NCBI GenBank assembly: GCA_039817385.1
Contig: JBCBVY010000005.1
Location: 62,001-126,000 of the forward strand
Reading direction: 5' to 3'
DNA length: 64,000 nt
From: JBCBCP01 sp039817385
Lineage (GTDB): Bacteria; Pseudomonadota; Alphaproteobacteria; Rhodobacterales; Rhodobacteraceae
Part shown: piece after piece, positions 1 through 7,904 of the stretch
Layout of the letters: each line of letters begins with the position of its first letter
Position numbering within the stretch: position 1 is the first letter of the stretch
Notes under the pieces: model-generated
The model's input: only the letters and a program-made list of their open reading frames with translations
Told to the model about the DNA's origin: nothing
Databases searched by the model: none
Program-made: the position numbers and the translations under genes

Positions 1-397
1 ACTTCGCTACCTTTTTGATTTCATGGGACATTTGCGCCGGGTCATCCACCGCGACGCGCGCTTCCGCGACCGGCACCGGCGGTGTCAAAGGCGCCTGAAA
101 CCCTTCGCGCCGCCCCTCATCCGCATGCAGGTCGGTGAAGTGATCCGAGATCGCCCAGGACGCGTTGCGCAGGGCAAAGTCCCGCTGCGTGAACCCGTCG
201 CCCCGCCGCGGCACCGCGTCCATCCGGTAGCTGGTAAAGAAGGCGTCAGTCTTCGGCGTGCGCACCGTCTCGTCCCAGAAGGCCCGCGTGAAGACATCGT
301 TACGTTGCCTAAAGCGCTGAAAATCTTCGGTAATCTCAATCCCCGCCTCGGCGTCGCCGGGGCGCGGCGCGGGGCTGTTTCGGCGCATGTCATCCAT
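1..397 (-). CDS. N-terminal part of a probable reductive-dehalogenase-like protein (runs off left edge)
   Basis: From the ATG at 397 the minus strand is open for 132 codons to the window edge. The peptide begins MDDMRRNSPAPRPG, carries QRNDVFTRAFWDETVRTP near residue 33 and FTQRDFALRNASW near residue 67, and ends HEIKKVAK at the edge. From memory this resembles the lead segment of alphaproteobacterial reductive-dehalogenase-like corrinoid/4Fe-4S proteins, in which an EIKRVA-type helix precedes the core. The cluster cysteines and corrinoid domain would lie outside the window, so the function is inferred, not shown. It diverges from the dehydrogenase on the other strand with 84 bp between start codons, so that gap should carry both promoters. 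Confidence 0.55.
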   Translation of the reverse strand, partial: MDDMRRNSPAPRPGDAEAGIEITEDFQRFRQRNDVFTRAFWDETVRTPKTDAFFTSYRMDAVPRRGDGFTQRDFALRNASWAISDHFTDLHADEGRREGFQAPLTPPVPVAEARVAVDDPAQMSHEIKKVAK

Positions 398-481
398 AGC
401 CGGGACTCTAGCGGGCGCGATTCCAATTGCAAATCGCGCGTGTCCCGACCTAATGAAGCGCGAAACGGGAAGGGGACGTCC

Positions 482-1426
482 ATGCGCATCGGGTTCATCG
501 GTCTTGGCAATGTGGGGGGCAAGCTGTCCGGCAGCCTGATCCGCAATGGCCATGACGTGCAAGTGCATGATCTAAAGGCAGAATTCGTCGCGGCGAAGGT
601 CGCGGCGGGCGCCACCGATGGCCAGAGCCCCGCGCACATGATGCAGGCCTGCGACGCGGTCATCACCTGCCTGCCCAGCCCCGCCGCCTCCGCCGCTGTT
701 CTGGATGAAATGTTGCCCCATGTCGGCCCCGGCAAAATCTGGATGGAGATGTCCACGACCGACGCCGCGGAGGTCAAACGCATCGGCGCGTCGGTGATCG
801 AAAAAGGCGGTGCGGCGGTCGATTGCCCCGTCTCGGGCGGGTGCCACCGGGCGGATACCGGGAACATCTCCATCTTCGCGGGCTGCGACCGGGCCACGTT
901 CGACCGCATCCTGCCGCTGCTGACCACGATGGGCCGCCGGGTGCTGCACACAGGTGATCTGGGATCAGCCAGCGTGTTGAAAGTGCTCACAAATTTCCTG
1001 TCCACGGCCAACCTCGTCTCCGTCGCCGAGGCGCTGACTGTGGCCAAGGGGGCAGGCATGGACCTGGCCACGGCCTATGAGGCGATGGCGATTAGCTCGG
1101 GCACGTCTTTCGTACACGAGACCGAAGGGCAAGTGATCCTGAACGGCTCGCGCGATATCTCTTTCACGATGGACCTTGTGGCCAAGGATATCGGCCTTTT
1201 TCAAGAGGTTGCGGATCGGGCGGGCGTGCCGCTTGACCTGAACCCACTGCTCATAACGCTCTTCGATGACGCCATTGCGCGCTTTGGCCCGCGCGAGCTG
1301 AGCCCGAACATCATCAAGCGGCTGGAAGAAGCGACCGGCCTGGACGTCACCGCCCCCGGCTTTCCCGCCGAGATGACGGATGATGAGCCCGAGGCCCCCG
1401 GCTACGAAGTGATCCCGGCGCGATGA
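482..1426 (+). CDS. NAD(P)-dependent 3-hydroxyisobutyrate-dehydrogenase-family oxidoreductase
   Basis: A 314-residue beta-hydroxyacid dehydrogenase that should oxidise a 3-hydroxyacid or reduce a semialdehyde with NAD(P). The N-terminus has the Rossmann signature GFIGLGNVGG (residues 4-13), a substrate-binding DCPVSGG near residue 114, and the catalytic lysine in SVLKVLTNF near residue 167. The helical C-terminal domain completes the normal family length of about 290-310. The frame is open further upstream, but the ATG at 482 follows GGGAAGGGG-like Shine-Dalgarno bases and begins exactly at the Rossmann fold. Substrate (hydroxyisobutyrate, tartronate, other) cannot be read from sequence. Its stop overlaps the next start (ATGA). 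Confidence 0.85.
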   Translation: MRIGFIGLGNVGGKLSGSLIRNGHDVQVHDLKAEFVAAKVAAGATDGQSPAHMMQACDAVITCLPSPAASAAVLDEMLPHVGPGKIWMEMSTTDAAEVKRIGASVIEKGGAAVDCPVSGGCHRADTGNISIFAGCDRATFDRILPLLTTMGRRVLHTGDLGSASVLKVLTNFLSTANLVSVAEALTVAKGAGMDLATAYEAMAISSGTSFVHETEGQVILNGSRDISFTMDLVAKDIGLFQEVADRAGVPLDLNPLLITLFDDAIARFGPRELSPNIIKRLEEATGLDVTAPGFPAEMTDDEPEAPGYEVIPAR

Positions 1427-1899
1427 GTGCGGAGGTTCTGGCCATCATCCATGCCTCCCCCGGGCGCCGCTGGCTGGGCGTAATCTCGATGGGGTTTCTG
1501 GGGTTCGTGCTGCTCTGGATCGCCTTTTCGACCCCGCCCAGCCTTGGCTGGCAGGCGTTCCTGCTCGCGATGGGCGCAGCGGCGCTTTGGCTGACCACGC
1601 GGATGTATCAGGCGACTTCGCACCGGATCGAGCTGACCGAGGAGGGCCTGCGCGACAGCTCGGGCACCCTGATCGCCGCCTTTGACGACATCCAATCGAT
1701 GGACCGCGGGTTCTTTGCCTTCAAGCCCTCCAACGGGTTCCTGCTGAAAACCAAAAGCCGCGGCGCGCGCACATGGCGTCCGGGCCTGTGGTGGCGCCTG
1801 GGCAAGCGCATCGGGATCGGCGGGGTCACCCCCGGCCATCAGTCCAAAGCGATGGCCGAGATCATTGCCATCCGCCTCGCGCAGCGCGAGATGGGCTGA
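1423..1899 (+). CDS. Hypothetical two-TM membrane protein with a PH-like soluble tail
   Basis: 158 residues, translationally coupled to the upstream dehydrogenase by a 4-base ATGA overlap. Two hydrophobic segments lie at about residues 17-35 and 42-58. A soluble part follows, with HRIELTEEGLRDSSG and FDDIQSMDRGFFAFKP, the beta-strand pattern typical of bacterial PH-like membrane-anchored domains. No catalytic motif is visible and no named family is recognised. The same architecture recurs in the proteins at 48398-48925 and 56165-56599. It ends one base before the convergent stop of the TadE-like gene at 1901. Confidence 0.7.
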   Translation: MSAEVLAIIHASPGRRWLGVISMGFLGFVLLWIAFSTPPSLGWQAFLLAMGAAALWLTTRMYQATSHRIELTEEGLRDSSGTLIAAFDDIQSMDRGFFAFKPSNGFLLKTKSRGARTWRPGLWWRLGKRIGIGGVTPGHQSKAMAEIIAIRLAQREMG

Positions 1900-1900
1900 T

Positions 1901-2473
1901 CTAGCCTTCGCTCCAAAGCACCTGCGGCGCATAGCGCGGGCTGGTGAACACGAAGTTGGTGATTGTGCGTTCTTGCAGCCCCGTGGCGAAGGGCGGGTCG
2001 TACTTCACGAAGGTTTCCACGAGGATAAGCCGTTCGTTGTGAATGAGGACCGGCAGGCGGTGGTGCCAGTTCTTGACGTCTGAATTCTTCAGTGCCGGCA
2101 TCCAGCCACGTTTTTTTGACCAGTCCCGTTTGTAGATGTCGTTGTTCGCATCATACCGGACCGAGGTAATGCGGATCGACGTGTCGCTACTGGGCACATT
2201 CGTCAGATATTTCAGCGTGTTGCGCATTCCGTCCAGAAAGGCAGGGTCGATCGGCGTTGTTTGCCGCGAGACGATGTCGCCGATTGTGAACGCGGCCTTC
2301 TGGTTGATCGCATGCTGCCGGTAAGCGTCAAAGATCGCGAACATCGACAGGTAGGCCCAGAACAGCAGGGGAAGCAGGATCACGCATTCGACCGCGATGT
2401 TGCCGTCCTCATCCCGGGCGAAACCGCGCACATGGTCCCGCGCAACAGCGTAGCGTATGTGCAGGTGTTTCAT
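1901..2473 (-). CDS. TadE-like pilus-assembly / pseudopilin-type protein (second)
   Basis: 190 residues. A short basic cytoplasmic head precedes FARDEDGNIAVECVILLPLLF (about residues 18-38), matching the TadE/TadG leader in which a Gly-x-x-x-x-Glu motif lies before a single hydrophobic helix processed by the TadV-type prepilin peptidase. The remaining 150 residues are predicted periplasmic and include repeated basic/aromatic stretches (YKRDWSKKRGWMP). The start overlaps the stop of the preceding TadE-like gene by one base (TGATG), so the two are translationally coupled. Together with the VWA genes behind it this looks like the minor-pilin part of a Flp/Tad system; no TadA, TadB, TadC or RcpA gene lies in the window. 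Confidence 0.75.
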   Translation of the reverse strand: MKHLHIRYAVARDHVRGFARDEDGNIAVECVILLPLLFWAYLSMFAIFDAYRQHAINQKAAFTIGDIVSRQTTPIDPAFLDGMRNTLKYLTNVPSSDTSIRITSVRYDANNDIYKRDWSKKRGWMPALKNSDVKNWHHRLPVLIHNERLILVETFVKYDPPFATGLQERTITNFVFTSPRYAPQVLWSEG

Positions 2474-3009
2474 CAGCTTGGCTCCTGAACAAAGGCGGAT
2501 ACGGAGACCATTTTGACCCGTCCGGATCCGTCCTTGGTGAATTCCTTGCCCATCCCCGTCGTCGGGAAGACCGGCTTGAACATGTAGCAGGCGCGCAGCA
2601 GCATAAGGTCATGCTGGCCGCCCTGCACAAAACTGCGCAGCGGCTCGACCGGCTTGGACGTGTCGACACAGTCGGCGCTGCCGCCAAAGCCGGTAAACGC
2701 ACGTGGGTTGATCGGGTTCATCTCAAGCCGCAGCGTGGTGGCGCATTCCGGCAAAAAGCCCGAGAAGTCGCAGATCATCTGCTTGAGGTCCGCATGGGTA
2801 TAGTTTGTGCCCGTGTTCAGACGCACCATGCGCACGGTCATGTCCATACCCCGGTCGAGGAAGGTTTGGCGCATCGAATAGATGCCCAGCTCAACCGATG
2901 TCAGAAACATCGTGAACATCAGCGGCACCGCGAGCGCAAATTCGACCAGCATCTGGCCATCTTCCTTGCGGCGGAACCGGCGCAGGGCACGTGTTACAGA
3001 ACGGATCAT
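2473..3009 (-). CDS. TadE-like pilus-assembly protein (first)
   Basis: 178 residues starting MIRSVTRALRRFRRKEDGQM, then LVEFALAVPLMFTMFLTSV, a clear TadE-type class III leader: G followed five residues later by E, then about 20 hydrophobic residues. The periplasmic part contains three cysteines (CDFSGFLPEC and SADC) that could form disulfides. It overlaps the stop of the upstream VWA gene by four bases (ATGA) and is followed immediately by the second TadE-like gene. The role in Flp-type pilus biogenesis or surface adhesion is inferred from family and context. Confidence 0.78.
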   Translation of the reverse strand: MIRSVTRALRRFRRKEDGQMLVEFALAVPLMFTMFLTSVELGIYSMRQTFLDRGMDMTVRMVRLNTGTNYTHADLKQMICDFSGFLPECATTLRLEMNPINPRAFTGFGGSADCVDTSKPVEPLRSFVQGGQHDLMLLRACYMFKPVFPTTGMGKEFTKDGSGRVKMVSVSAFVQEPS

Positions 3010-4409
3010 TGTGTCAGCCTCAGCTGGTTGATGGTGCGGGCGATGGCCTTGAAGGCTTCGGTGATTTCCACGCCTTCGACGCGGAAAAAGTGGCTGGGCG
3101 TGGAGGCGCAGTTGCGCATCTGCGTTGCGCCGTGGTCGTCAACTTCGAAGCCGATGGACCAGATCACGATCCCTTGCGCCTTTGCGGCGTCGCATATCTG
3201 GTCGAGGTAGGTGTCGCCGTCGGACGCGGTGTAATGCTCGTAATCGTAGTAGTACTCGCGGTCCCACCAGTTCACGTAAGCGTACATGTAGTACCAGAAA
3301 TTCCACTTGTTCCAGTGCACGTAGTCGTTCGGGTGGTCATAGGCCCAGTCTGCGATCCGGTGCGAACGGTCATTCTTGCCGTCCGTCATCAGCACAACGG
3401 TTTTCAGCGTTTCGGGGTCGTCAAAAGCTTCGGGGCGCCCGACGAATTCGTCGTCAATAACGTTAGACGCGGCCAGCGAGGTCACAGTCGCGCTCATGGA
3501 CGGGTCCAGCAGGCCGACCCCCCACTTCATGCCGAGGAAAATGGACGTACCGGCGCGCGGCTTCAGCTTGGCGATCTGCTGCTTGAGCGCCGCGGCGTTT
3601 TGGCTGAGCGGCGTAATGCGTTCGTAATCATGGCGCGGGCAGACGGTATCGGTCCGGGCGTTGCTGTCCGAATAGTTCCACTGGTAGTGCTGCATCTGCT
3701 CGTAGGTGATCGCAAAGTTGAAGTCCGTGTTGTTGAACTCCGACGCCGGGATCTCCAGGCAGTGGGAATAGTTGTGGCGGTGCACGGTGTTGAACCGGTT
3801 GTAAAGGTTCGGGCCCGCGTTCACATGTTCCGAGTAGGGGACAAGGCTGAGCGAGACGAGGTCTTCAGTTTCTTCCCGGATCACGGTGTCGACAAAGACG
3901 CTGGCCGCCTGGCGCAGGTTTGTCATCTTATTGTTGTTGCGCATGGAGCCCGAGATATCGAGCACGAGGCTGATCTCAACATTGGCGATGCGCTCTTCGG
4001 CGGTGCCGATTGCAGGCACCGGCAGTTCGTCGACGCCCATCAGGCGCATGAACTGGGTCGGCGTTGTGGTGGAGGCGTTCGCGGTCACCACGCGGTAGTT
4101 CAGACCCTCATCAACCACAACCGAGTTGACGTAGCCGGACATGCCTGACTTGTCGAAAAAGTCGGCAACGACGTCGGCCGGGTTCAGCGTCTGATCAAGG
4201 TCCGCTGCGGCCAGAACGGCGCGGTCCACCGTGTTTTGCAGGCGCACGCGTTCCATCTCGTTGCGCATCAGGTCCACGCCGATACCGCCAACCAGCAGCA
4301 TCATCATGAACAAGGAGACGCCAAAGAGGGTCATAACGCCATCTTCGTTCCGCGCGAAGCGATGAAGATGGCGAAGCGATCGTTGGATATGCCTATCAAT
4401 CTGACGCAT
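3006..4409 (-). CDS. TadG-like protein with von Willebrand A domain and a Tyr/Trp-rich insertion
   Basis: 467 residues. The N-terminus HRFARNEDGVMTLFG leads into a hydrophobic helix with MMMLLVGGIGVDLM, a TadG-type membrane anchor. A vWA domain begins near residue 150 with VEISLVLDISGSM, an intact DxSxS MIDAS motif; the later MIDAS element is VLMTDGKND. Between about residues 354 and 393 there is an insertion in which 18 of 40 residues are Tyr, Trp or Phe, absent from the paralogue at 4588. The C-terminus (FFRVEGVEITEAFKAIART) matches the paralogue. Family role: metal-dependent adhesion or pilus-tip/envelope function. It begins the three-gene overlapping set with the two TadE-like genes. Confidence 0.85.
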   Translation of the reverse strand: MRQIDRHIQRSLRHLHRFARNEDGVMTLFGVSLFMMMLLVGGIGVDLMRNEMERVRLQNTVDRAVLAAADLDQTLNPADVVADFFDKSGMSGYVNSVVVDEGLNYRVVTANASTTTPTQFMRLMGVDELPVPAIGTAEERIANVEISLVLDISGSMRNNNKMTNLRQAASVFVDTVIREETEDLVSLSLVPYSEHVNAGPNLYNRFNTVHRHNYSHCLEIPASEFNNTDFNFAITYEQMQHYQWNYSDSNARTDTVCPRHDYERITPLSQNAAALKQQIAKLKPRAGTSIFLGMKWGVGLLDPSMSATVTSLAASNVIDDEFVGRPEAFDDPETLKTVVLMTDGKNDRSHRIADWAYDHPNDYVHWNKWNFWYYMYAYVNWWDREYYYDYEHYTASDGDTYLDQICDAAKAQGIVIWSIGFEVDDHGATQMRNCASTPSHFFRVEGVEITEAFKAIARTINQLRLTQ

Positions 4410-4565
4410 GTAAGTCTCGTTGTCTCATTACCCCACAGGCGTTGTCGGCCTGCCACTCCGAGGATGTGTGTGGCGGGGGAATGTGGTCGAAACGGGGCAG
4501 CAACGGGGAAGTTGTTGGGTTTTTGGTCTTGCCCCTGGAAAAATGTCTAAAGGTTTAAAGGCACT

Positions 4566-4582
4566 GTTTCGCTTGCCGAAAC
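4566..4582 (-). terminator. Possible stem-loop downstream of the second VWA gene
   Basis: GTTTCG and CGAAAC form a 6-bp stem with a 5-base loop just after the stop of the 4588-6054 gene (minus-strand reading). It is followed by AT-rich sequence ending in a short T run, so it could attenuate transcription between the two VWA genes. The stem is weak; the call is tentative. Confidence 0.3.
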
Positions 4583-4587
4583 GCCGC

Positions 4588-6054
4588 TCAGTGGCTGAGC
4601 CGCAGCGGGCGGATCGCGCGGGCGATGCTTTCGAACGCGTCGTTCAGTTCGCTGTCCGCGACGTCAAAGAAATGGCTGGGCGATGAGGCACAGTTGCGCA
4701 TCTGCGTCTTGGCGGCCGACGGCGCCTCGAAGGCAATGGTGTAGATCACCACGTTGCGCGAGGGGTCTTTGGCCAGGTCGCACACGTCATAGAAGCTTTG
4801 CACGTTGGTTCCGGCCGTGCTGATCCGTTCGCGGTCCCCGCCGCGATGTGCCAGCTCGTTCGTGGGGTTTTCGGGGTGCATGGTGTCCCGCGGGCGCACC
4901 TGTTCGGTGATCTGCCCGTCGGTCATCAGCACGATGAACTTCTCCGCCCGTTCGTCGCCCCAATCGGCGGGGCGGCCGCGGAAGGCGTCCGGCACAAGGC
5001 CTGCATTGGCCATCGCGTCGAAATCATCGCGGCTGGACGGGTCCAGAAGGGCCAGGCCATACTTGATCGCGTAATGCGTGCCCGTGCCGTCATGCATCCG
5101 CATGTTGTCGATAAACGTCTCAAGGTGGGTGATATTGTTAGAGGCGTACTGGATCGCGGTGTCGTCCTCGGGGCACCACCCCCAGTCCATAACGGCCCCT
5201 GCAATGGACCAGTTCATGAAATGCGCCACCTGGTCGGGGCTGCCAGTGTTCGGCAGGCCGGAATACGTGAAATCGTTCGGCGCGATTTCGATGCAGGAGG
5301 AGTTGTTTGGGTAGACATAGCGCCCGCCCGCAACGGACCCGGTGCCTGCCGGGGTCGCAGGGTGCAGGACCGTGTTATTGAACGCCTCAAGGATGCCGCC
5401 ATCGGCCTCGTTCATCGGGGCGGCCGGGTAGCGCACGCCGCCCATGCGGTTGAACATGAAGGCGCCGGGGTTTGTCTGGCCAGCATAGGGGATCAGGTTG
5501 ATCGAGGTGAATTGCGCCAGATCGCCCTCCAGCAGCGTCGCGACAAAGCTTTTGGCCGCCGGGCGCAGGTCGTCCATCCGGTTCGAGAACCGCATGGAGC
5601 CGGAGATGTCGAGCACGAGGCTGACTTCAAGCTCCGGGATCACTTGTTCGGCGGTGCCGCCGGTGATGACGGGCAAGGTTGGGTTGCCCATGAACTTCAT
5701 CCAGCGGGTCGCCTGTTCGGTATTGGCGCGGGCAGAGACAGTGCGCGCGGTGTTGCTCTGTGCAACGACGATGTCTGTCACCTCACCCCCGAGGCCAGCC
5801 TTGGCAAAGTAGTCTTCGACCACCTCTGTCGGGGGGCGTTTCTGATCAAGGTCCGCGGCCGCCAGAAGGGCACGGTCCAGCACGCTCTGGCGTTTGGTGC
5901 GTTCATATTCGGCGAGCATCAGGTCCACGGCGATCCCGCCGACCAGCAGCATCATCAGGAAGAGGTAAATGCTGAAAATTGTCATCACGCCGCTTTCATC
6001 ACGGCGAAATGCGGCAAGGCGCGCCCGAAGGCAGGAAAGATGTGTCGAGATCAT
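4588..6054 (-). CDS. TadG-like protein with von Willebrand A domain
   Basis: 488 residues from the ATG at 6054, which begins MISTHLSCLRARLAAFRRDE directly before a TadG-type anchor (FLMMLLVGGIAVDLMLAEYE). The frame extends upstream to 6132 and no strong ribosome site fixes the start. The vWA domain opens with LEVSLVLDISGSMRFSNRMD, an intact DxSxS MIDAS, and continues with FIVLMTDGQITE. The C-terminus FFDVADSELNDAFESIARA aligns with the VWA protein at 3006-4409, so the two are paralogues in tandem, but this one lacks the aromatic-rich insertion. It likely forms the first gene of the minus-strand TadE/TadG block and diverges from the dehydrogenase gene at 6302. Confidence 0.85.
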   Translation of the reverse strand: MISTHLSCLRARLAAFRRDESGVMTIFSIYLFLMMLLVGGIAVDLMLAEYERTKRQSVLDRALLAAADLDQKRPPTEVVEDYFAKAGLGGEVTDIVVAQSNTARTVSARANTEQATRWMKFMGNPTLPVITGGTAEQVIPELEVSLVLDISGSMRFSNRMDDLRPAAKSFVATLLEGDLAQFTSINLIPYAGQTNPGAFMFNRMGGVRYPAAPMNEADGGILEAFNNTVLHPATPAGTGSVAGGRYVYPNNSSCIEIAPNDFTYSGLPNTGSPDQVAHFMNWSIAGAVMDWGWCPEDDTAIQYASNNITHLETFIDNMRMHDGTGTHYAIKYGLALLDPSSRDDFDAMANAGLVPDAFRGRPADWGDERAEKFIVLMTDGQITEQVRPRDTMHPENPTNELAHRGGDRERISTAGTNVQSFYDVCDLAKDPSRNVVIYTIAFEAPSAAKTQMRNCASSPSHFFDVADSELNDAFESIARAIRPLRLSH

Positions 6055-6197
6055 GGCAGGACCCGTGGCAGCGAGAACATGATGAACAAAGTGTTGCCGG
6101 AATGTGGCGCAATTGGGGCAAACCCAGCGCAATTCGACGGCGCTGGTTCCGCGACGGAAACAGTGCGGCCTGCCCGCTCATACCGTTTCTGACAGGC

Positions 6198-6227
6198 GTT
6201 TGCGGAACGCTCAAAAAAGTCGCAAAC
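6198..6227. promoter_or_regulatory. Inverted repeat in the divergent promoter region upstream of the amino-acid dehydrogenase
   Basis: GTTTGCG (6198-6204) and CGCAAAC (6221-6227) are perfect 7-bp inverted arms separated by 16 bases in the 247-bp gap between the VWA gene (start 6054) and the dehydrogenase (start 6302). Position and symmetry fit a repressor or activator site serving either direction. No regulator can be assigned. Confidence 0.3.
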
Positions 6228-6301
6228 ATTAACGGCTTCGTCATAGGCTGCCTGCAGGCTCCGGTCTTGCACCTGAGTCGGACACGCCAAGGAGGGCTGA
6301 C

Positions 6302-7732
6302 ATGCGCGCGCCGAACGAGCCAACTTTCCGCGAAAGTGTGGACCTGATGTTCAACCGCGCGGTGGCGCTGATGGACCTGCCGCCGGGGCTGGAACAGAAG
6401 ATCCGCGTGTGCAACGCCACCTATACCGTGCGCTTTGGCGTGCGGCTGCGCGGCCAGATCCAGACGTTTACCGGCTACCGCTCTGTACATTCGGAGCATA
6501 TGGAGCCGGTGAAGGGTGGCATTCGATTTTCGACTGGGGTGAACCAGGATGAGGTGGAGGCGCTTGCGGCGCTGATGACCTATAAATGCGCGCTGGTCGA
6601 GGCGCCCTTTGGCGGCTCCAAGGGCGGGCTCTGTATCGATCCGCGTCAGTACGATGAAGAAGAGATGGAGCGGATCACCCGCCGCTTTGCCTATGAGCTG
6701 ATCAAGCGCGACATGATCAATCCCGCTCAAAACGTGCCGGCGCCCGATATGGGCACGGGGGAGCGGGAGATGGCGTGGATCGCCGACCAGTACAAACGCA
6801 TGAACACAACCGACATCAACGGCGTTGCCTGCGTGACCGGCAAGCCGATCCATGCGGGCGGTATTCAGGGCCGGACGGAGGCGACGGGCCGCGGCGTGCA
6901 ATATGCGCTGCGCGCGTTCTTCCGGGACGCGCAGGGGGTGAAGAAGGCCGGGATGACCGGCGATCTGTCCGGCAAGTCTGTCGTGGTGCAGGGCCTTGGG
7001 AATGTGGGCTATCACGCGGCGAAATTCCTCAGCCAGGAAGACGGCTGCCGCGTCGTGGGCATCATCGAACGGGACGGCGCGCTCACCGACCCGGACGGTC
7101 TGAATGTGGACGCGATCCGGGACTGGATCGCAGGGCATGGCGGCGTCGCGGGCTACGCGGGCGCCACCTATGTCGAAGACGGCGCATCAGTGTTGGAGAC
7201 AGATTGCGACATCCTTATTCCAGCGGCGCTTGAAGGCGTGATCAACCTTGCCAATGCGGCCAACATCAAAGCGCCGCTGATCATCGAGGCGGCGAATGGC
7301 CCGGTGACCTCGGGCGCCGATAACATCCTGCGCGAGAAGGGCACCGTGATTATCCCCGACATGTACGCCAATGCGGGCGGCGTGACCGTGTCCTATTTCG
7401 AGTGGGTGAAGAACCTCAGCCATATCCGCTTTGGCCGGATGCAGCGCCGCCAGGAAGAGGCGCGGCACCAGCTGGTCGTGGACGAGTTGGAACGGCTCAG
7501 CGCGCATCTGGGTGACGCATGGAGCATAACGCCTGATTTCAAGGAAAAGTACCTGCGCGGCGCGGATGAGCTTGAGCTGGTCCGCTCCGGCCTCGATGAC
7601 ACGATGCGCAAAGCGTATAACGACATGGCGCAGGTTTGGCATGGCCGCGATGAGGTCGATGACCTGCGCACGGCGGCATATCTGGTCTCGATTGACAAGG
7701 TTGCGCTGAGCTACAAGGCCAAAGGGCTTTAG
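6302..7732 (+). CDS. Glu/Leu/Phe/Val-family amino-acid dehydrogenase (glutamate dehydrogenase-like)
   Basis: 476 residues; oxidatively deaminates glutamate (or a branched/aromatic amino acid) with NAD(P), or runs in reverse to assimilate ammonia. Signatures: PVKGGIRF near residue 68, KCALVEAPFGGSKGG with the catalytic lysine region near 95-110, PAPDMGTGEREMAWI, and a C-terminal Rossmann domain with VVVQGLGNVG near residue 230. Length suits the hexameric GDH-like class. An AAGGAGG Shine-Dalgarno lies about 5 bases before the ATG. Its position just before the sarcosine oxidase operon suggests a shared role in amine nitrogen and carbon use, but the two may be separate transcripts (see the stem-loop at 7749). 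Confidence 0.88.
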   Translation: MRAPNEPTFRESVDLMFNRAVALMDLPPGLEQKIRVCNATYTVRFGVRLRGQIQTFTGYRSVHSEHMEPVKGGIRFSTGVNQDEVEALAALMTYKCALVEAPFGGSKGGLCIDPRQYDEEEMERITRRFAYELIKRDMINPAQNVPAPDMGTGEREMAWIADQYKRMNTTDINGVACVTGKPIHAGGIQGRTEATGRGVQYALRAFFRDAQGVKKAGMTGDLSGKSVVVQGLGNVGYHAAKFLSQEDGCRVVGIIERDGALTDPDGLNVDAIRDWIAGHGGVAGYAGATYVEDGASVLETDCDILIPAALEGVINLANAANIKAPLIIEAANGPVTSGADNILREKGTVIIPDMYANAGGVTVSYFEWVKNLSHIRFGRMQRRQEEARHQLVVDELERLSAHLGDAWSITPDFKEKYLRGADELELVRSGLDDTMRKAYNDMAQVWHGRDEVDDLRTAAYLVSIDKVALSYKAKGL

Positions 7733-7748
7733 GCGGTGTCATGGGGGC

Positions 7749-7769
7749 GGTGCGCTGTGAACGCGCACC
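7749..7769 (+). terminator. Stem-loop after the amino-acid dehydrogenase
   Basis: GGTGCGC and GCGCACC form a 7-bp GC-rich stem with a 7-base loop 17 bases past the stop codon, followed by a modestly T-rich CTTGGGACGTTGTTTCT. It fits an intrinsic terminator separating the dehydrogenase from soxB, although the T tract is poor. Confidence 0.45.
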
Positions 7770-7904
7770 CTTGGGACGTTGTTTCTGTGACGCTGGGGGC
7801 TGGCACCGACGCCGCTTGTCGCGGACAGGCCAGCCCGCGTCGAAAAGCGCCGTGGCGCGCATTCTGCCCCTTGCTAGGCTCCGCTGGACCGAGGGGAGAT
7901 TGCG

